From Streptomyces sp. ADI95-17 (GTDB taxonomy: Bacteria > Actinomycetota > Actinomycetes > Streptomycetales > Streptomycetaceae), in assembly GCF_003846175.1 (NCBI RefSeq), contig NZ_ML123045.1, forward strand, positions 1,026,000 to 1,082,056: a stretch of 56,057 nt of DNA, given 5' to 3'. The first letter of the stretch is position 1. Every line of letters begins with the position of its first letter. The notes beneath the pieces are model-generated. The model did no database searches, was not told where the DNA came from, and worked only from the letters and a program-made list of their open reading frames with translations. Shown here one piece after another: positions 1 to 10,050 of this stretch. Made by a program: the position numbers and the translations under genes.

Positions 1-1419
1 GGGGGTGCGGGAGGCGTCGTACGGGGGTGGTGGTGCGTCGGCGGTCGTACGCGGTTCGCTCCGGGGCCCGTCGTTCCGGGCCGCGGCCGCGACTGCGACT
101 GCGATCGGGGTCGCGACTGTGACCGTGTCCGTACCCGTGTCCGTACCCGTGTCCGTACCCGTGTCCGTGCCCGTGTCCGCGACTGTGTCCGTGCGCCGGC
201 GGGTCCGGGCCGGGCCCCCGTCGGCGGTGCCGCCGTCGCGCGCGGCGTCGGCTCCGTGCGCCGGGGCCGCCCCGCCCAGCGTGTGCGCCGCCCCGTCCGC
301 CCCGCGCGTCCCATCCACCTCGCTCGCCTCGCCCGCTGCCTCCGCCACCTCCTCCGCCTCGTCCGGAGTCAGCAACTCCGCGATCTCCAGGACGTGGTGC
401 CCCCGCATCGTCGGCAGACAGCTGCCCCGGACCGGGCCGATCGCGTCCCCCCAGTGCCGCGGAATCGCGGACGCCCCGTTCAGCGCGCCGGCCAGGGCCC
501 CCGCCACCGCGGCCGTGGTGTCCGCGTCGCGGCCCATGTTGACCGCCGTCAGCACCGCCGTACGGAAGTCGCCGCGCGCCGCCGCGAACGCCCCGAAGGC
601 CAGGCCCACCGCCTCGGGTGCCAGGTCCGTCCACGGGTAGCCGCCGACCACCACCGCTGAGCGCACCGCACGTTCCATGGTGAGCCGGTCGGGGTAGCTC
701 CGCTGTGCGGCCGCCACCGCGCGCCGGAGCGAACGCGCCGTCCAGGAGTCCATGGGGACGACCGACAGCGCGGCGGCGATCACCGATGTGACCCCGGTAC
801 CCGTCATCGCGGCGGCCACCCCGGCCGCCACCGCCTGGCCGCCGTAGATGCCCTCCCCGTCATGGCTGACCCGCCCGTCCACCGCGACCAGCCGCGCCGC
901 CTCGTCCGGCCGGCCGGCCGCGAAGACGCCGAACGGTGCCGCCCGCATCGCCAGGCCGTCGCTCCAGGCGTGCCGGTGCTGGGCGGAGATCGGGGCGGCG
1001 AGCCCCCGGCGCAGATTCTCCAGCGTTCCCCGCTCGCTGAACCCGGCACCCCGGAACGGCCCCTCGTCGAGATCGGCGATCCACAGGTGCCAGGCCCGCT
1101 CCACGTGTGTGACGGTCAGCGCGGAACCGTGCCGGGCGAGCAGCAGCCCGGAGAAGATCGCGTACTCGGTGTCGTCGGTGCCCGCGGGGTCGTCGCTCAC
1201 GAAGCCCTCGATCCGGCCCCAGCGACGACGGATCTCCGAGGGCCGCAGATTCTCCGCCGGTGCGCCCAGCGCGTCCCCGACCGCGAGCCCGAGCAGTGAG
1301 CCGCGGGCCCGGTCGGCCAGGTCTCCCCGCGGCGCCCCGCTCCGCCCCGCGCGCTCCGGCATCCCCGGTTCCGCGCCGCCGGTCCGCGGCTCCGCCGGAT
1401 TTCCTGCGATCAACTCCAT
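1..1419 (-). CDS. ADP-ribosylglycohydrolase (DraG-like), 3' end outside window
   Basis: Removes ADP-ribose from modified proteins or small molecules; probably cytoplasmic. The frame is open from an ATG at 1419 to the left edge (at least 473 codons), so the C-terminus is missing. An AAGGG sits about 7 nt before the ATG. The N-terminal part reads DRARGSLLGLAVGDALGAPAE and SDDPAGTDDTEYA, and further on comes NMGRDADTTAAVAGALAGA. These are the metal-binding Asp motifs of the DraG fold (GDALG, D-T/D-D, GxDADT). After the catalytic domain (about residue 355 onward) the protein turns into an Ala/Thr/Asp-rich, low-complexity tail with GTDT repeats (bases 124-171) and a Pro-rich stretch. This tail is unusual for the family, which normally ends near 300-360 residues. 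Substrate unknown. Confidence 0.85.
   Translation of the reverse strand, partial: MELIAGNPAEPRTGGAEPGMPERAGRSGAPRGDLADRARGSLLGLAVGDALGAPAENLRPSEIRRRWGRIEGFVSDDPAGTDDTEYAIFSGLLLARHGSALTVTHVERAWHLWIADLDEGPFRGAGFSERGTLENLRRGLAAPISAQHRHAWSDGLAMRAAPFGVFAAGRPDEAARLVAVDGRVSHDGEGIYGGQAVAAGVAAAMTGTGVTSVIAAALSVVPMDSWTARSLRRAVAAAQRSYPDRLTMERAVRSAVVVGGYPWTDLAPEAVGLAFGAFAAARGDFRTAVLTAVNMGRDADTTAAVAGALAGALNGASAIPRHWGDAIGPVRGSCLPTMRGHHVLEIAELLTPDEAEEVAEAAGEASEVDGTRGADGAAHTLGGAAPAHGADAARDGGTADGGPARTRRRTDTVADTGTDTGTDTGTDTGTDTVTVATPIAVAVAAAARNDGPRSEPRTTADAPPPPYDASRTP
124..171. repeat. Four 12-bp tandem repeats inside the glycohydrolase tail
   Basis: Unit CGTGTCCGTACC at 124-135, 136-147 and 148-159, with a one-base variant at 160-171. 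On the coding (minus) strand each unit encodes Gly-Thr-Asp-Thr. Repeat number could vary by slippage and would lengthen or shorten the tail without a frameshift. Confidence 0.9.
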
Positions 1420-1550
1420 CGCGTCGACCCTTCGCTCGCACCGAGCCAGTTCTCGTCCTCCTCGATCTGTGCCACGCGAAGCGCCGACAGAGGCCGACAA
1501 TCGCAACAAAAGGGCCAGTCGGATGAAGGGCCAGAGGCGCTGAGGAAGGT

Positions 1551-1584
1551 CGTACTTACCTGCTCACGGAGCGTGGTAAGTACG
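1551..1584. promoter_or_regulatory. Long inverted repeat upstream of the VIT transporter gene
   Basis: CGTACTTACC (1551-1560) and GGTAAGTACG (1575-1584) are perfect 10-bp arms. Inside them GCTC (1562-1565) can pair with GAGC (1569-1572). The whole is either a DNA operator for a dimeric regulator or an RNA hairpin. It lies about 100 bp before the VIT start and about 130 bp before the glycohydrolase start, so it could act on either divergent gene. It does not match the DtxR/IdeR iron box as I know it. Confidence 0.6.
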
Positions 1585-1682
1585 GCCTGCCTTGCTGGCG
1601 GGAGCCGTTTTTCGTGCGTACTTTCGATGGTGTTGAGCGGGGGCGGAGCGAGGTGAACCCGCTGCCGGAGAAGGGGAGAGGC

Positions 1683-2417
1683 ATGTCCATCATCGAGACC
1701 GACGCCGTACTGCACGAGGCGCACCGCGACAACCACACCCACCGTGATGTGAACGGCGGCTGGCTGCGTCCGGCGGTCTTCGGTGCCATGGACGGGCTGG
1801 TCTCCAACCTCGCGCTGATGACCGGCGTCGCGGGTGGTGCCGTCTCCCAGCAGACGATCGTGATCACCGGTCTGGCGGGCCTGGCCGCCGGCGCGTTCTC
1901 CATGGCGGCCGGCGAGTACACCTCCGTGGCCTCGCAACGCGAGCTGGTCGAGGCCGAACTCGACGTCGAGCGGCGGGAGTTGCGCAAGCACCCCAAGGAC
2001 GAGGAGCGGGAGCTCGCCGAGCTCTACGAGTCCCGCGGTGTCGAGCCGGAGCTCGCCCGCGAGGTCGCGAGGCAGCTGTCGCGCGACCCGGAGCAGGCGC
2101 TGGAGATACACGCCCGCGAGGAGCTGGGCATCGACCCGGGCGATCTGCCCTCGCCGCTGGTCGCCGCGGTGTCGTCGTTCGGCGCGTTCGCGCTGGGCGC
2201 CCTGCTGCCCGTGCTGCCGTACCTGCTCGGTGCGAGCGCGCTGTGGCCGGCCGTGCTGCTGGCGCTGGTCGGGCTGTTCGCCTGCGGCGCGGTGGTGGCC
2301 AGGGTGACGGCCCGCAGCTGGCTGTACAGCGGGCTGCGTCAGCTGGTGCTGGGCGGGGCCGCGGCCGCCATCACCTACGGACTGGGCACGCTGTTCGGTG
2401 TGGCCGTCGGGAGCTGA
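1683..2417 (+). CDS. VIT1/CCC1 family iron/manganese transporter
   Basis: Predicted inner-membrane divalent metal (Fe2+/Mn2+) transporter of the CCC1/VIT1 type, 244 residues. The ATG at 1683 is preceded by GGGGAGAG. An in-frame upstream ATG at 1614 lacks a good ribosome site, and the conserved region starts only after 1683. The N-terminus is His-rich (HEAHRDNHTHRD). The first membrane segment, LRPAVFGAMDGLVSNLALMT, is the family signature. Next comes FSMAAGEYTSVASQRELVEA, then a charged cytosolic stretch (the usual metal-binding linker, about residues 85-150), then three hydrophobic segments to the C-terminus. Length fits the family. It is a single-gene unit: hairpins follow it, and gltB begins 433 bp later. 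Confidence 0.88.
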   Translation: MSIIETDAVLHEAHRDNHTHRDVNGGWLRPAVFGAMDGLVSNLALMTGVAGGAVSQQTIVITGLAGLAAGAFSMAAGEYTSVASQRELVEAELDVERRELRKHPKDEERELAELYESRGVEPELAREVARQLSRDPEQALEIHAREELGIDPGDLPSPLVAAVSSFGAFALGALLPVLPYLLGASALWPAVLLALVGLFACGAVVARVTARSWLYSGLRQLVLGGAAAAITYGLGTLFGVAVGS

Positions 2418-2449
2418 CCCGCACCCCGCACCCCGGACGTCGAAGGAAC

Positions 2450-2483
2450 GGGCAGGCATACCCGCAGGCGGGGGTGCCTGCCC
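2450..2483 (+). terminator. Hairpin terminator after the VIT gene
   Basis: GGGCAGGCA (2450-2458) pairs with TGCCTGCCC (2475-2483), and inside them CCCGC (2461-2465) pairs with GCGGG (2468-2472). There is no T-run, as is common in Streptomyces. Confidence 0.7.
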
Positions 2484-2772
2484 GTAACGTGTCCGCCACC
2501 CGTGTGACGTACGTCTTGGTGAACGCCTCTGGGCGGAACGGCCGCCACAGGCTTAAAATGAGTCCCTATGCAGGGCTACACATAAGTAGCCGTTACTCGG
2601 CGGTTTCATTTCCTTTGCCGCCGGGCATGACCCGTAGACACCGCAGGCAACGACGCCTGCTCTCTGCGGTCCCCCTCGGGCGCCGATCCTCCGACTGCGC
2701 CCCACCCCACCGTCTCGGACGGTGTCCGCATGTTGGAACGAACTATCCGCTTCTTGAGAAGCGCCCCATCAT

Positions 2773-2788
2773 GTAACCTGCACGAAAT
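2773..2788 (+). promoter_or_regulatory. Candidate GlnR-type half-site upstream of gltB
   Basis: GTAAC-CTGCAC-GAAAT fits the Streptomyces GlnR pattern gTnAc-n6-GaAAc with one mismatch. The site ends 62 bp before the gltB ATG. The second repeat of a full GlnR box is not recognisable on either side, so this is only a candidate for nitrogen control of glutamate synthase. Confidence 0.35.
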
Positions 2789-2850
2789 TTCGCAGAGGGC
2801 CAACGTCGTCCCTCGGCACTGCACATGCCACGACGACGACGGGAGAGCCA

Positions 2851-5800
2851 ATGCGCATCGACGCCTGGTCGCCCATGGACGGTCGCCCCGCCCAGCAGGG
2901 GATGTACGACCCCCGTAACGAGCACGACGCCTGCGGTGTCGGGTTCGTGGCCACTCTGACCGGTGTGGCCAGCCATGAGCTGGTCGAGCAGGCGCTGACC
3001 GTGCTGCGCAATCTCGAACACCGCGGGGCCACCGGATCCGAGCCCGACTCCGGCGACGGCGCCGGGATCCTCCTCCAGGTGCCGGACGCCTTCCTGCGCG
3101 AAGAGACCGCCTTCGAGCTCCCCGAAGCCGGTGCCTACGCCGTCGGAATCGCCTTCCTGCCCGCCGACGACTCCACCGAGGCCGTCCGCAAGCTGGAGAA
3201 GATCGCCGCGGAGGAGGGCCTCAAGGTCCTCGGCTGGCGTCAGGTCCCCGTCACCCCCGGCATCCTCGGCAACGGCGCCCGCGCCACCATGCCCGAGTTC
3301 CGTCAGCTCTTCGTGGCGGACGGTGAGAGCACCGGCATCGCCCTCGACCGCAAGGCCTTCGTGCTGCGCAAGCGCGCCGAGCGGGAGACCGGGGTGTACT
3401 TCCCCTCGCTCTCCGCCCGCACGATCGTCTACAAGGGCATGCTCACCACCGGGCAGCTGGAGCCGTTCTTCCCGGACCTCTCCGACCGCCGCTTCGCCAC
3501 CGCGGTCGCCCTGGTCCACTCGCGGTTCTCCACCAACACCTTCCCGAGCTGGCCGCTCGCCCACCCGTACCGCTTCGTCGCGCACAACGGTGAGATCAAC
3601 ACGGTCAAGGGCAACCGCAACTGGATGAAGGCCCGCGAGTCCCAGCTCGCCTCCAGCCTCTTCGGCAGCGAGCAGCTCGACCGGATCTTCCCCGTCTGCA
3701 CCCCCGACGCCTCCGACTCCGCCTCCTTCGACGAGGTCCTGGAGCTGCTCCACCTCGGTGGCCGTTCGCTGCCGCACTCGGTGCTGATGATGGTTCCCGA
3801 GGCGTGGGAGAACCACGACTCCATGGACCCGGCCCGGCGCGCCTTCTACCAGTACCACTCCACGATGATGGAGCCCTGGGACGGCCCGGCCTGCGTCACC
3901 TTCACCGACGGCACCCAGGTCGGCGCGGTCCTGGACCGCAACGGTCTGCGCCCCGGCCGCTACTGGGTCACCGACGACGGTCTCGTCGTGCTCTCCTCCG
4001 AGGTCGGCGTCCTGGACATCGACCCCGCGAAGGTCGTCCGCAAGGGCCGCCTCCAGCCCGGCAAGATGTTCCTCGTCGACACCGCCGAGCGCCGCATCAT
4101 CGAGGACGACGAGATCAAGGCCGCCCTCGCCGCCGAGCAGCCCTACGGCGACTGGCTGGAGACCGGCGAGATCGAGCTGGAGGACCTCCCCGAGCGGGAG
4201 CACATCGTGCACACGCACGCCTCCGTCACCCGCCGCCAGCAGACCTTCGGCTACACCGAGGAAGAGCTCCGCGTCATCCTCGCGCCGATGGCCCGCACCG
4301 CCGGCGAGCCGCTCGGCTCCATGGGCACGGACTCGCCGATCGCCGCGCTGTCCGAGCGCCCCCGGCTGCTCTTCGACTACTTCACCCAGCTGTTCGCCCA
4401 GGTCACCAACCCGCCGCTGGACGCCATCCGCGAGGAGCTCGTCACCTCGCTGCGCTCCACGCTGGGCCCGTCGGGCAACCTGCTGGAGCCGAACGCCGCG
4501 TCCTGCCGCAGTGTCACGCTGCCGTTCCCGGTGATCGACAACGACGAGCTGGCCAAGCTGATACACATCAACGCCGACGGCGACATGCCGGGCATGAAGG
4601 CCGCCACGCTCTCCGGTCTCTACCGGGTCGGCGGCGGCGGTGACGCGCTGGCCGCGCGGATCGAGGAGATCTGCACCGAGGTCGACGCCGCCATCGAGGA
4701 CGGCGCCCGCCTGGTCGTCCTCTCCGACCGGCACTCCGACGCCGAGCACGCCCCGATCCCGTCGCTGCTGCTCACCTCGGCCGTCCACCACCACCTCATC
4801 CGCACCAAGCAGCGCACCCAGGTGGGGCTGCTGGTCGAGGCCGGGGACGTCCGCGAGGTCCACCACGTCGCGCTGCTCATCGGCTACGGCGCCGCCGCGG
4901 TCAACCCGTACCTGGCGATGGAGTCCGTCGAGGACCTGGTCCGCGCCGGTACGTTCATCGAGGGCATCGAGGCCGAGCAGGCCATCCGGAACCTGATCTA
5001 CGCGCTCGGCAAGGGCGTCCTGAAGGTCATGTCCAAGATGGGCATCTCGACGGTCGCCTCCTACCGGGGCGCCCAGGTCTTCGAGGCCGTCGGCCTGGAC
5101 GAGGACTTCGTCGCGAAGTACTTCAACGGCACCGCCACCAAGATCGGCGGCGCCGGCCTCGACGTCGTCGCCAAGGAGGTCGCCGCCCGCCACGCCAAGG
5201 GCTACCCCGCCTCCGGCATCTCCGCCTCGCACCGTGCGCTGGAGATCGGCGGCGAGTACCAGTGGCGCCGCGAGGGCGAGCCGCACCTGTTCGACCCCGA
5301 GACGGTCTTCCGCCTCCAGCACGCCACCCGCAACAAGCGCTACGACATCTTCAAGAAGTACACCGACCGGGTGAACGAGCAGTCCGAGCGGCTGATGACG
5401 CTCCGCGGCCTGTTCGGCTTCAAGAGCGACCGCGAGGCGATCGACATCGACGAGGTCGAGTCCGTCTCCGACATCGTCAAGCGCTTCTCCACCGGCGCCA
5501 TGTCGTACGGCTCGATCTCCCGCGAGGCGCACGAGACCCTCGCCATCGCCATGAACCAGCTGGGCGGCAAGTCCAACACCGGCGAGGGCGGCGAGGACGC
5601 CGACCGGCTCTACGACCCGGCGCGCCGCTCGTCCATCAAGCAGGTCGCCTCCGGCCGCTTCGGCGTGACCAGCGAGTACCTGGTCAACGCGGACGACATC
5701 CAGATCAAGATGGCGCAGGGCGCCAAGCCCGGCGAGGGCGGCCAGCTGCCCGGCCACAAGGTCTACCCCTGGGTCGCGAAGACCCGGCACTCCACCCCGG

Positions 5801-7410
5801 GCGTCGGCCTCATCTCGCCGCCGCCGCACCACGACATCTACTCCATCGAGGACCTGGCTCAGCTGATCCACGACCTCAAGAACGCCAACCCGGCGGCCCG
5901 CATCCACGTGAAGCTGGTCTCCGAGGTCGGCGTCGGCACGGTCGCCGCCGGTGTCTCCAAGGCACACGCGGACGTCGTCCTGATCTCCGGCCACGACGGC
6001 GGAACGGGCGCCTCCCCGCTCACCTCCCTGAAGCACGCGGGCGGCCCCTGGGAGCTCGGCCTCGCCGAGACCCAGCAGACCCTGCTGCTCAACGGCCTGC
6101 GCGACCGCATCGTCGTACAGACCGACGGCCAGCTGAAGACCGGCCGCGACGTCGTCATCGCCGCACTGCTGGGCGCCGAGGAGTTCGGTTTCGCGACCGC
6201 GCCGCTCGTCGTGTCCGGCTGCGTCATGATGCGCGTCTGCCACCTGGACACCTGCCCGGTCGGCATCGCCACCCAGAACCCCGTCCTGCGCGACCGGTTC
6301 TCCGGCAAGGCCGAGTACGTCGTCAACTTCTTCGAGTTCATCGCCCAGGAAGTCCGCGAGATCCTCGCCGAGCTCGGCTTCCGTACGATCGAAGAGGCCG
6401 TCGGCCACGCCGAGCTGCTCGACACCGACCGTGCGATCACGCACTGGAAGGCGCAGGGCCTGGACCTGAAGCCGCTCTTCCACGTCCCCGAGCTGCCCGA
6501 GGGTGCGGTCCGCCACCAGCGGGCCGAGCAGGACCACGGTCTCGCCAAGGCCCTCGACAACGAGCTGATCAGGCTCGCCGCCGACGCCCTGAACGCGGAC
6601 AGCGCCGAAGCCGCACTGCCGGTCCGGGCCCAGATCGCGATCCGCAACATCAACCGGACCGTCGGCACCATGCTCGGCCACGAGGTGACGAAGAAGTTCG
6701 GCGGCGCCGGCCTGCCGCAGGACACCATCGACATCACCTTCACCGGCTCCGCGGGCCAGTCCTTCGGCGCGTTCGTGCCGAGCGGCGTCACGCTGCGCCT
6801 GGAGGGCGACGCCAACGACTACGTCGGCAAGGGCCTCTCCGGCGGCCGCGTCGTCGTCCGCCCGGACCGCGGCGCCGACCACCTCGCCGAGTACTCCACC
6901 ATCGCGGGCAACACCATCGCCTACGGCGCCACCGGCGGCGAGCTGTTCCTGCGCGGCCGCACCGGTGAGCGGTTCTGCGTCCGCAACTCCGGCGCCACGG
7001 TCGTCTCGGAGGGCGTGGGCGACCACGGCTGCGAGTACATGACCGGCGGGCACGCGGTCGTCCTCGGCGAGACCGGTCGCAACTTCGCCGCGGGCATGTC
7101 GGGCGGTGTCGCGTACGTCATCGACCTGAACCGCGACAACGTCAACGCCGGCAACCTCGGTGCCGTCGAGACCCCCTCCGACGCCGACAGGCAGTGGCTG
7201 CACGATGTGGTGCGCCGCCACCAGGAGGAGACCGGATCCACGGTCGCCGAGAAGCTGCTTGCCGAGTGGGACACCGCCGTGACCCGCTTCAGCAAGATCA
7301 TCCCGTCCACCTACAAGGCAGTGCTCGCCGCCAAGGACGCCGCTGAGCTCGCCGGTCTCTCCGAGCAGGAGACCACCGAGAAGATGATGGAGGCGGCGAC
7401 CAATGGCTGA
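2851..7410 (+). CDS. gltB: Glutamate synthase (NADPH) large subunit
   Basis: Large chain of glutamate synthase (GOGAT): hydrolyses glutamine and transfers the ammonia to 2-oxoglutarate on FMN to form glutamate. It has 1519 residues, normal for the family. The N-terminal class-II amidotransferase domain begins at Cys28 ([10 protein letters not shown]); the first 27 residues are probably a propeptide removed to expose this nucleophile. The central domain and the FMN-binding (beta/alpha)8 barrel follow; residues about 880-1150 include [18 protein letters not shown] and [13 protein letters not shown]. The 3Fe-4S cysteines are Cys1124, Cys1130 and Cys1135. The C-terminal GXGXG beta-helix covers about 1250-1500. 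The ATG is preceded by GGGAGAG. It overlaps gltD by 8 bp, so both subunits are co-translated. Upstream lies a candidate GlnR site. Confidence 0.98.
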   Translation: MRIDAWSPMDGRPAQQGMYDPRNEHDACGVGFVATLTGVASHELVEQALTVLRNLEHRGATGSEPDSGDGAGILLQVPDAFLREETAFELPEAGAYAVGIAFLPADDSTEAVRKLEKIAAEEGLKVLGWRQVPVTPGILGNGARATMPEFRQLFVADGESTGIALDRKAFVLRKRAERETGVYFPSLSARTIVYKGMLTTGQLEPFFPDLSDRRFATAVALVHSRFSTNTFPSWPLAHPYRFVAHNGEINTVKGNRNWMKARESQLASSLFGSEQLDRIFPVCTPDASDSASFDEVLELLHLGGRSLPHSVLMMVPEAWENHDSMDPARRAFYQYHSTMMEPWDGPACVTFTDGTQVGAVLDRNGLRPGRYWVTDDGLVVLSSEVGVLDIDPAKVVRKGRLQPGKMFLVDTAERRIIEDDEIKAALAAEQPYGDWLETGEIELEDLPEREHIVHTHASVTRRQQTFGYTEEELRVILAPMARTAGEPLGSMGTDSPIAALSERPRLLFDYFTQLFAQVTNPPLDAIREELVTSLRSTLGPSGNLLEPNAASCRSVTLPFPVIDNDELAKLIHINADGDMPGMKAATLSGLYRVGGGGDALAARIEEICTEVDAAIEDGARLVVLSDRHSDAEHAPIPSLLLTSAVHHHLIRTKQRTQVGLLVEAGDVREVHHVALLIGYGAAAVNPYLAMESVEDLVRAGTFIEGIEAEQAIRNLIYALGKGVLKVMSKMGISTVASYRGAQVFEAVGLDEDFVAKYFNGTATKIGGAGLDVVAKEVAARHAKGYPASGISASHRALEIGGEYQWRREGEPHLFDPETVFRLQHATRNKRYDIFKKYTDRVNEQSERLMTLRGLFGFKSDREAIDIDEVESVSDIVKRFSTGAMSYGSISREAHETLAIAMNQLGGKSNTGEGGEDADRLYDPARRSSIKQVASGRFGVTSEYLVNADDIQIKMAQGAKPGEGGQLPGHKVYPWVAKTRHSTPGVGLISPPPHHDIYSIEDLAQLIHDLKNANPAARIHVKLVSEVGVGTVAAGVSKAHADVVLISGHDGGTGASPLTSLKHAGGPWELGLAETQQTLLLNGLRDRIVVQTDGQLKTGRDVVIAALLGAEEFGFATAPLVVSGCVMMRVCHLDTCPVGIATQNPVLRDRFSGKAEYVVNFFEFIAQEVREILAELGFRTIEEAVGHAELLDTDRAITHWKAQGLDLKPLFHVPELPEGAVRHQRAEQDHGLAKALDNELIRLAADALNADSAEAALPVRAQIAIRNINRTVGTMLGHEVTKKFGGAGLPQDTIDITFTGSAGQSFGAFVPSGVTLRLEGDANDYVGKGLSGGRVVVRPDRGADHLAEYSTIAGNTIAYGATGGELFLRGRTGERFCVRNSGATVVSEGVGDHGCEYMTGGHAVVLGETGRNFAAGMSGGVAYVIDLNRDNVNAGNLGAVETPSDADRQWLHDVVRRHQEETGSTVAEKLLAEWDTAVTRFSKIIPSTYKAVLAAKDAAELAGLSEQETTEKMMEAATNG

Positions 7411-8863
7411 CCCCAAGGGCTTCCTGACCACCGGGCGCGAGGTCGCCGAGACCCGCCCCGTGGGCGAGCGCGTCAAGGACTGGAACGAGGTCTACGTTCC
7501 GGGCTCGCTGCTCCCGATCATCAGCAAGCAGGCCGGCCGCTGCATGGACTGCGGCATCCCGTTCTGCCACAACGGCTGCCCGCTCGGAAACCTCATCCCC
7601 GAGTGGAACGACTACGCCTACCGCGAGGACTGGTCGGCCGCGTCCGAGCGCCTGCACGCCACGAACAACTTCCCGGAGTTCACCGGGCGGCTCTGCCCGG
7701 CCCCGTGCGAGTCGGCGTGCGTGCTCGGCATCAACCAGCCGGCCGTCACCATCAAGAACGTCGAGGTCTCCATCATCGACAAGGCGTGGGGCAACGGTGA
7801 CGTCACCCCGCAGCCGCCCGAGCGGCTCTCCGGCAAGACCGTCGCCGTGATCGGCTCGGGCCCGGCGGGTCTCGCCGCCGCCCAGCAGCTGACCCGGGCC
7901 GGCCACACCGTCGCCGTGTACGAGCGCGCCGACCGCATCGGAGGGCTTCTCCGGTACGGCATCCCCGAGTTCAAGATGGAGAAGGCGCACATCAACCGCC
8001 GCATCGAGCAGATGCGCGCGGAGGGCACCAAGTTCCGCACCGAGACGGAGATCGGCCGCGACATCGACGCCGCCAAGCTCCGCCGCCGCTACGACGCGGT
8101 CGTCATCGCCGCCGGTGCCACCGTCTCGCGCGACCTGCCCGTCCCGGGCCGTGAGCTGAACGGCGTGCACTTCGCCATGGAGTACCTGCCGCTGGCCAAC
8201 AAGGTGCAGGAGGGCGACCTGACGGTCTCCCCGATCACCGCCGAGGGCAAGCACGTCGTCGTCATCGGCGGCGGCGACACCGGCGCCGACTGCGTCGGCA
8301 CCGCCCACCGCCAGGGCGCGCTCTCCGTCACCCAGCTGGAGATCATGCCCCGGCCGGGCGAGGACCGGAACGCCAACCAGCCCTGGCCGACCTTCCCGAT
8401 GCTCTACAAGGTCACCTCCGCGCACGAGGAGGGCGGCGAGCGGGTCTACTCCGTCTCCACCACCCACTTCGAGGGCGACGAGGACGGCAACGTCCAGGCA
8501 CTGCACCTGGTCGAGGTGGAGTTCAAGGACGGCAAGCCGGCGCAGAAGCCCGGCACCGAGCGGTCCATCCCCGCGCAGCTGGTCACCCTCGCCATGGGCT
8601 TCACCGGCACCGACCAGGCCAACGGTCTGGTCCAGCAGTTCGGCCTGGAGCTCGACGAGCGCGGCAACGTCGCGCGCGACGCGGACTACGCCACCAACGT
8701 CGACGGGGTCTTCGTCGCCGGTGACGCAGGCCGCGGCCAGTCCCTCATCGTGTGGGCCATCGCCGAGGGCCGCTCCGCGGCCCGCGGGGTGGACCGCTTC
8801 CTGACCGGAGCCAGCGCCCTGCCGGCCCCGATCCGCCCGACGGACCGTGCACTGACGGTCTGA
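7403..8863 (+). CDS. gltD: Glutamate synthase (NADPH) small subunit
   Basis: Small chain of GOGAT: an FAD protein that takes electrons from NADPH and passes them through 4Fe-4S clusters to GltB. It has 486 residues. Its start codon lies inside the end of gltB. The N-terminal Fe-S domain shows [17 protein letters not shown] (about residues 49-65) and [13 protein letters not shown] (about 96-108). The FAD fold is [17 protein letters not shown] (about 147 onward), and the NADPH fold is [19 protein letters not shown] (about 285 onward). The C-terminal [23 protein letters not shown] closes the FAD site. The gene is followed by a strong hairpin, so gltBD is a two-gene operon. Confidence 0.98.
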   Translation: MADPKGFLTTGREVAETRPVGERVKDWNEVYVPGSLLPIISKQAGRCMDCGIPFCHNGCPLGNLIPEWNDYAYREDWSAASERLHATNNFPEFTGRLCPAPCESACVLGINQPAVTIKNVEVSIIDKAWGNGDVTPQPPERLSGKTVAVIGSGPAGLAAAQQLTRAGHTVAVYERADRIGGLLRYGIPEFKMEKAHINRRIEQMRAEGTKFRTETEIGRDIDAAKLRRRYDAVVIAAGATVSRDLPVPGRELNGVHFAMEYLPLANKVQEGDLTVSPITAEGKHVVVIGGGDTGADCVGTAHRQGALSVTQLEIMPRPGEDRNANQPWPTFPMLYKVTSAHEEGGERVYSVSTTHFEGDEDGNVQALHLVEVEFKDGKPAQKPGTERSIPAQLVTLAMGFTGTDQANGLVQQFGLELDERGNVARDADYATNVDGVFVAGDAGRGQSLIVWAIAEGRSAARGVDRFLTGASALPAPIRPTDRALTV

Positions 8864-8910
8864 TCACGGCACACACAGACGTCCCGCACAACGGCGTGCG
8901 GAACTGAACG

Positions 8911-8952
8911 CGGCGCCTGCCCGTCCCCGACCGGACGATTCGGCAGGCGCCG
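8911..8952 (+). terminator. gltBD terminator hairpin
   Basis: CGGCGCCTGCC (8911-8921) and GGCAGGCGCCG (8942-8952) form a perfect 11-bp stem starting 48 bp after the gltD stop. Confidence 0.75.
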
Positions 8953-8960
8953 TGGCGCGT

Positions 8961-8984
8961 CCGGGGCCGGTCCGCCGGCCCCGG
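8961..8984 (-). terminator. Terminator hairpin for the rhomboid gene
   Basis: CCGGGGCCGG (8961-8970), a TCCG loop, then CCGGCCCCGG (8975-8984): a perfect 10-bp stem directly beyond the rhomboid stop codon. With the preceding hairpin it insulates the convergent gltBD and rhomboid transcripts. Confidence 0.7.
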
Positions 8985-8985
8985 C

Positions 8986-9909
8986 TCAGCCCGTCAGCGC
9001 GGAGTTCTTGAGCACCACCAGCAGCACCAGCACGGCGAACAGCACCACACACGCGGCGGCCTGGACCGTCGTACGGCGCTTCGCCGGGGCGTAGGCGTAC
9101 GCCACGGTGACGATGCCGCCCGTCAGGAGACCGCCCAAGTGGCCCTGCCACGAGGCGAATCCGGCCGAGATCAGCATCCAGATCAGGAAGCCGGCCATGA
9201 ACCGGTTGACCGCCCGCATGTCGCGGCCCAGCCGCCGGTTGATGACGTAGAACGCCGCCCCGAGCCCGAAGATCGCACCCGAGGCGCCCACCGTGCCGGT
9301 GTACGGCGCGATCAGATGGACCAGGACCGAACCGCCCAGCGCGGACAGCAGATACAGCGCGAGATAACGGGCCCGGCCGAGCTGCTCCTCCACGACCCGG
9401 CCCAGGTTCCACAGCGCGTACATGTTGAACAGGATGTGCAGCACCCCGAACGGCAGCGAACCGAGGGACGAGCCGCCCGGCGGCAGATGCAGGAAGGACC
9501 CGGTCAGCAGCCGGTACCACTCGCCGCCCACCACCCCGATCACATCGAAGCCGGGGAAGTCCCCGGCCTCGTAGACGTACTGCTCGCCGTCCGGGCCGTT
9601 CAGCCCCGCGCCGAGCATCGCGAACCGGTCGATGATCCCCGGACGGACCAACTCGCCCAGGTACGCAGCGATGTTGAGCCCGATCAGCACATACGTGACG
9701 ATCGGCACCGCGGTCCGCGCAACCGACCCGCCGAACACCGTGCGCGCCTGCCGGACCGAGCGCTGCCCCTCCTTCACGCACTCCACGCAGTGGTGGCCGA
9801 CGGCGGCCTCGCGCATGCAGTCGGGGCAGATGAAGCGTTCGCAGCGGGTGCAGCTCACATACGTCTCGTAGGACGGATGGCGATAACAGGTGGTGACCGC
9901 GGCCTCCAC
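8986..9909 (-). CDS. Rhomboid intramembrane serine protease with N-terminal zinc ribbon
   Basis: Predicted membrane serine protease of 307 residues. The GTG at 9909 is preceded by AAGGAG with a 6-nt spacer; the longer upstream frame has no such site. The N-terminal 45 residues form a B-box-like zinc finger: CYRHPSYETYVSC, CTRCERFICPDC, HHCVEC. The rhomboid domain follows: HILFNMYALWNLG in the second helix, the active-site Ser210 in GASGAIFGL, and His257 in SWQGHLGGL. About six membrane segments are visible. The substrate is not known. The gene is divergent from the VWA gene, with a 141-bp shared promoter region. The zinc-ribbon fusion is typical of actinobacterial rhomboids. Confidence 0.92.
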   Translation of the reverse strand: MEAAVTTCYRHPSYETYVSCTRCERFICPDCMREAAVGHHCVECVKEGQRSVRQARTVFGGSVARTAVPIVTYVLIGLNIAAYLGELVRPGIIDRFAMLGAGLNGPDGEQYVYEAGDFPGFDVIGVVGGEWYRLLTGSFLHLPPGGSSLGSLPFGVLHILFNMYALWNLGRVVEEQLGRARYLALYLLSALGGSVLVHLIAPYTGTVGASGAIFGLGAAFYVINRRLGRDMRAVNRFMAGFLIWMLISAGFASWQGHLGGLLTGGIVTVAYAYAPAKRRTTVQAAACVVLFAVLVLLVVLKNSALTG

Positions 9910-10050
9910 GGCAGGCTCCTTCACGGGTGGGTGGACACGAGCGGCCGGTGGGGACGGCGGCAGATCAACATAGCGAACACCGCCCGGCCGGGGCATGCCC
10001 GGGTGGCCTACGCTCAAAGGTCCCGGCACGTCGAGGATCGGAGACACCGC

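Larger units (their letters stand above)
2418..2850. other. 433-bp gltB upstream region
   Basis: After the VIT terminator this gap holds no convincing ORF. It is less GC-rich than its surroundings in two places (around 2555-2600 and 2745-2795), as expected of a promoter. The second patch contains the palindrome CGAAATTTCG (2783-2792) and a candidate GlnR half-site, described separately. I could not place -35 and -10 boxes with confidence. Confidence 0.5.

Noticed and set aside
2743..7476. A 1577-codon open frame antisense to gltB, and similar long antisense frames opposite polA, pepN and fdhF
   Set aside because: They mirror the third-position GC bias of the real genes, have Asp/Gly/Val/Leu-rich nonsense composition and no motifs. 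The sense genes are certain.
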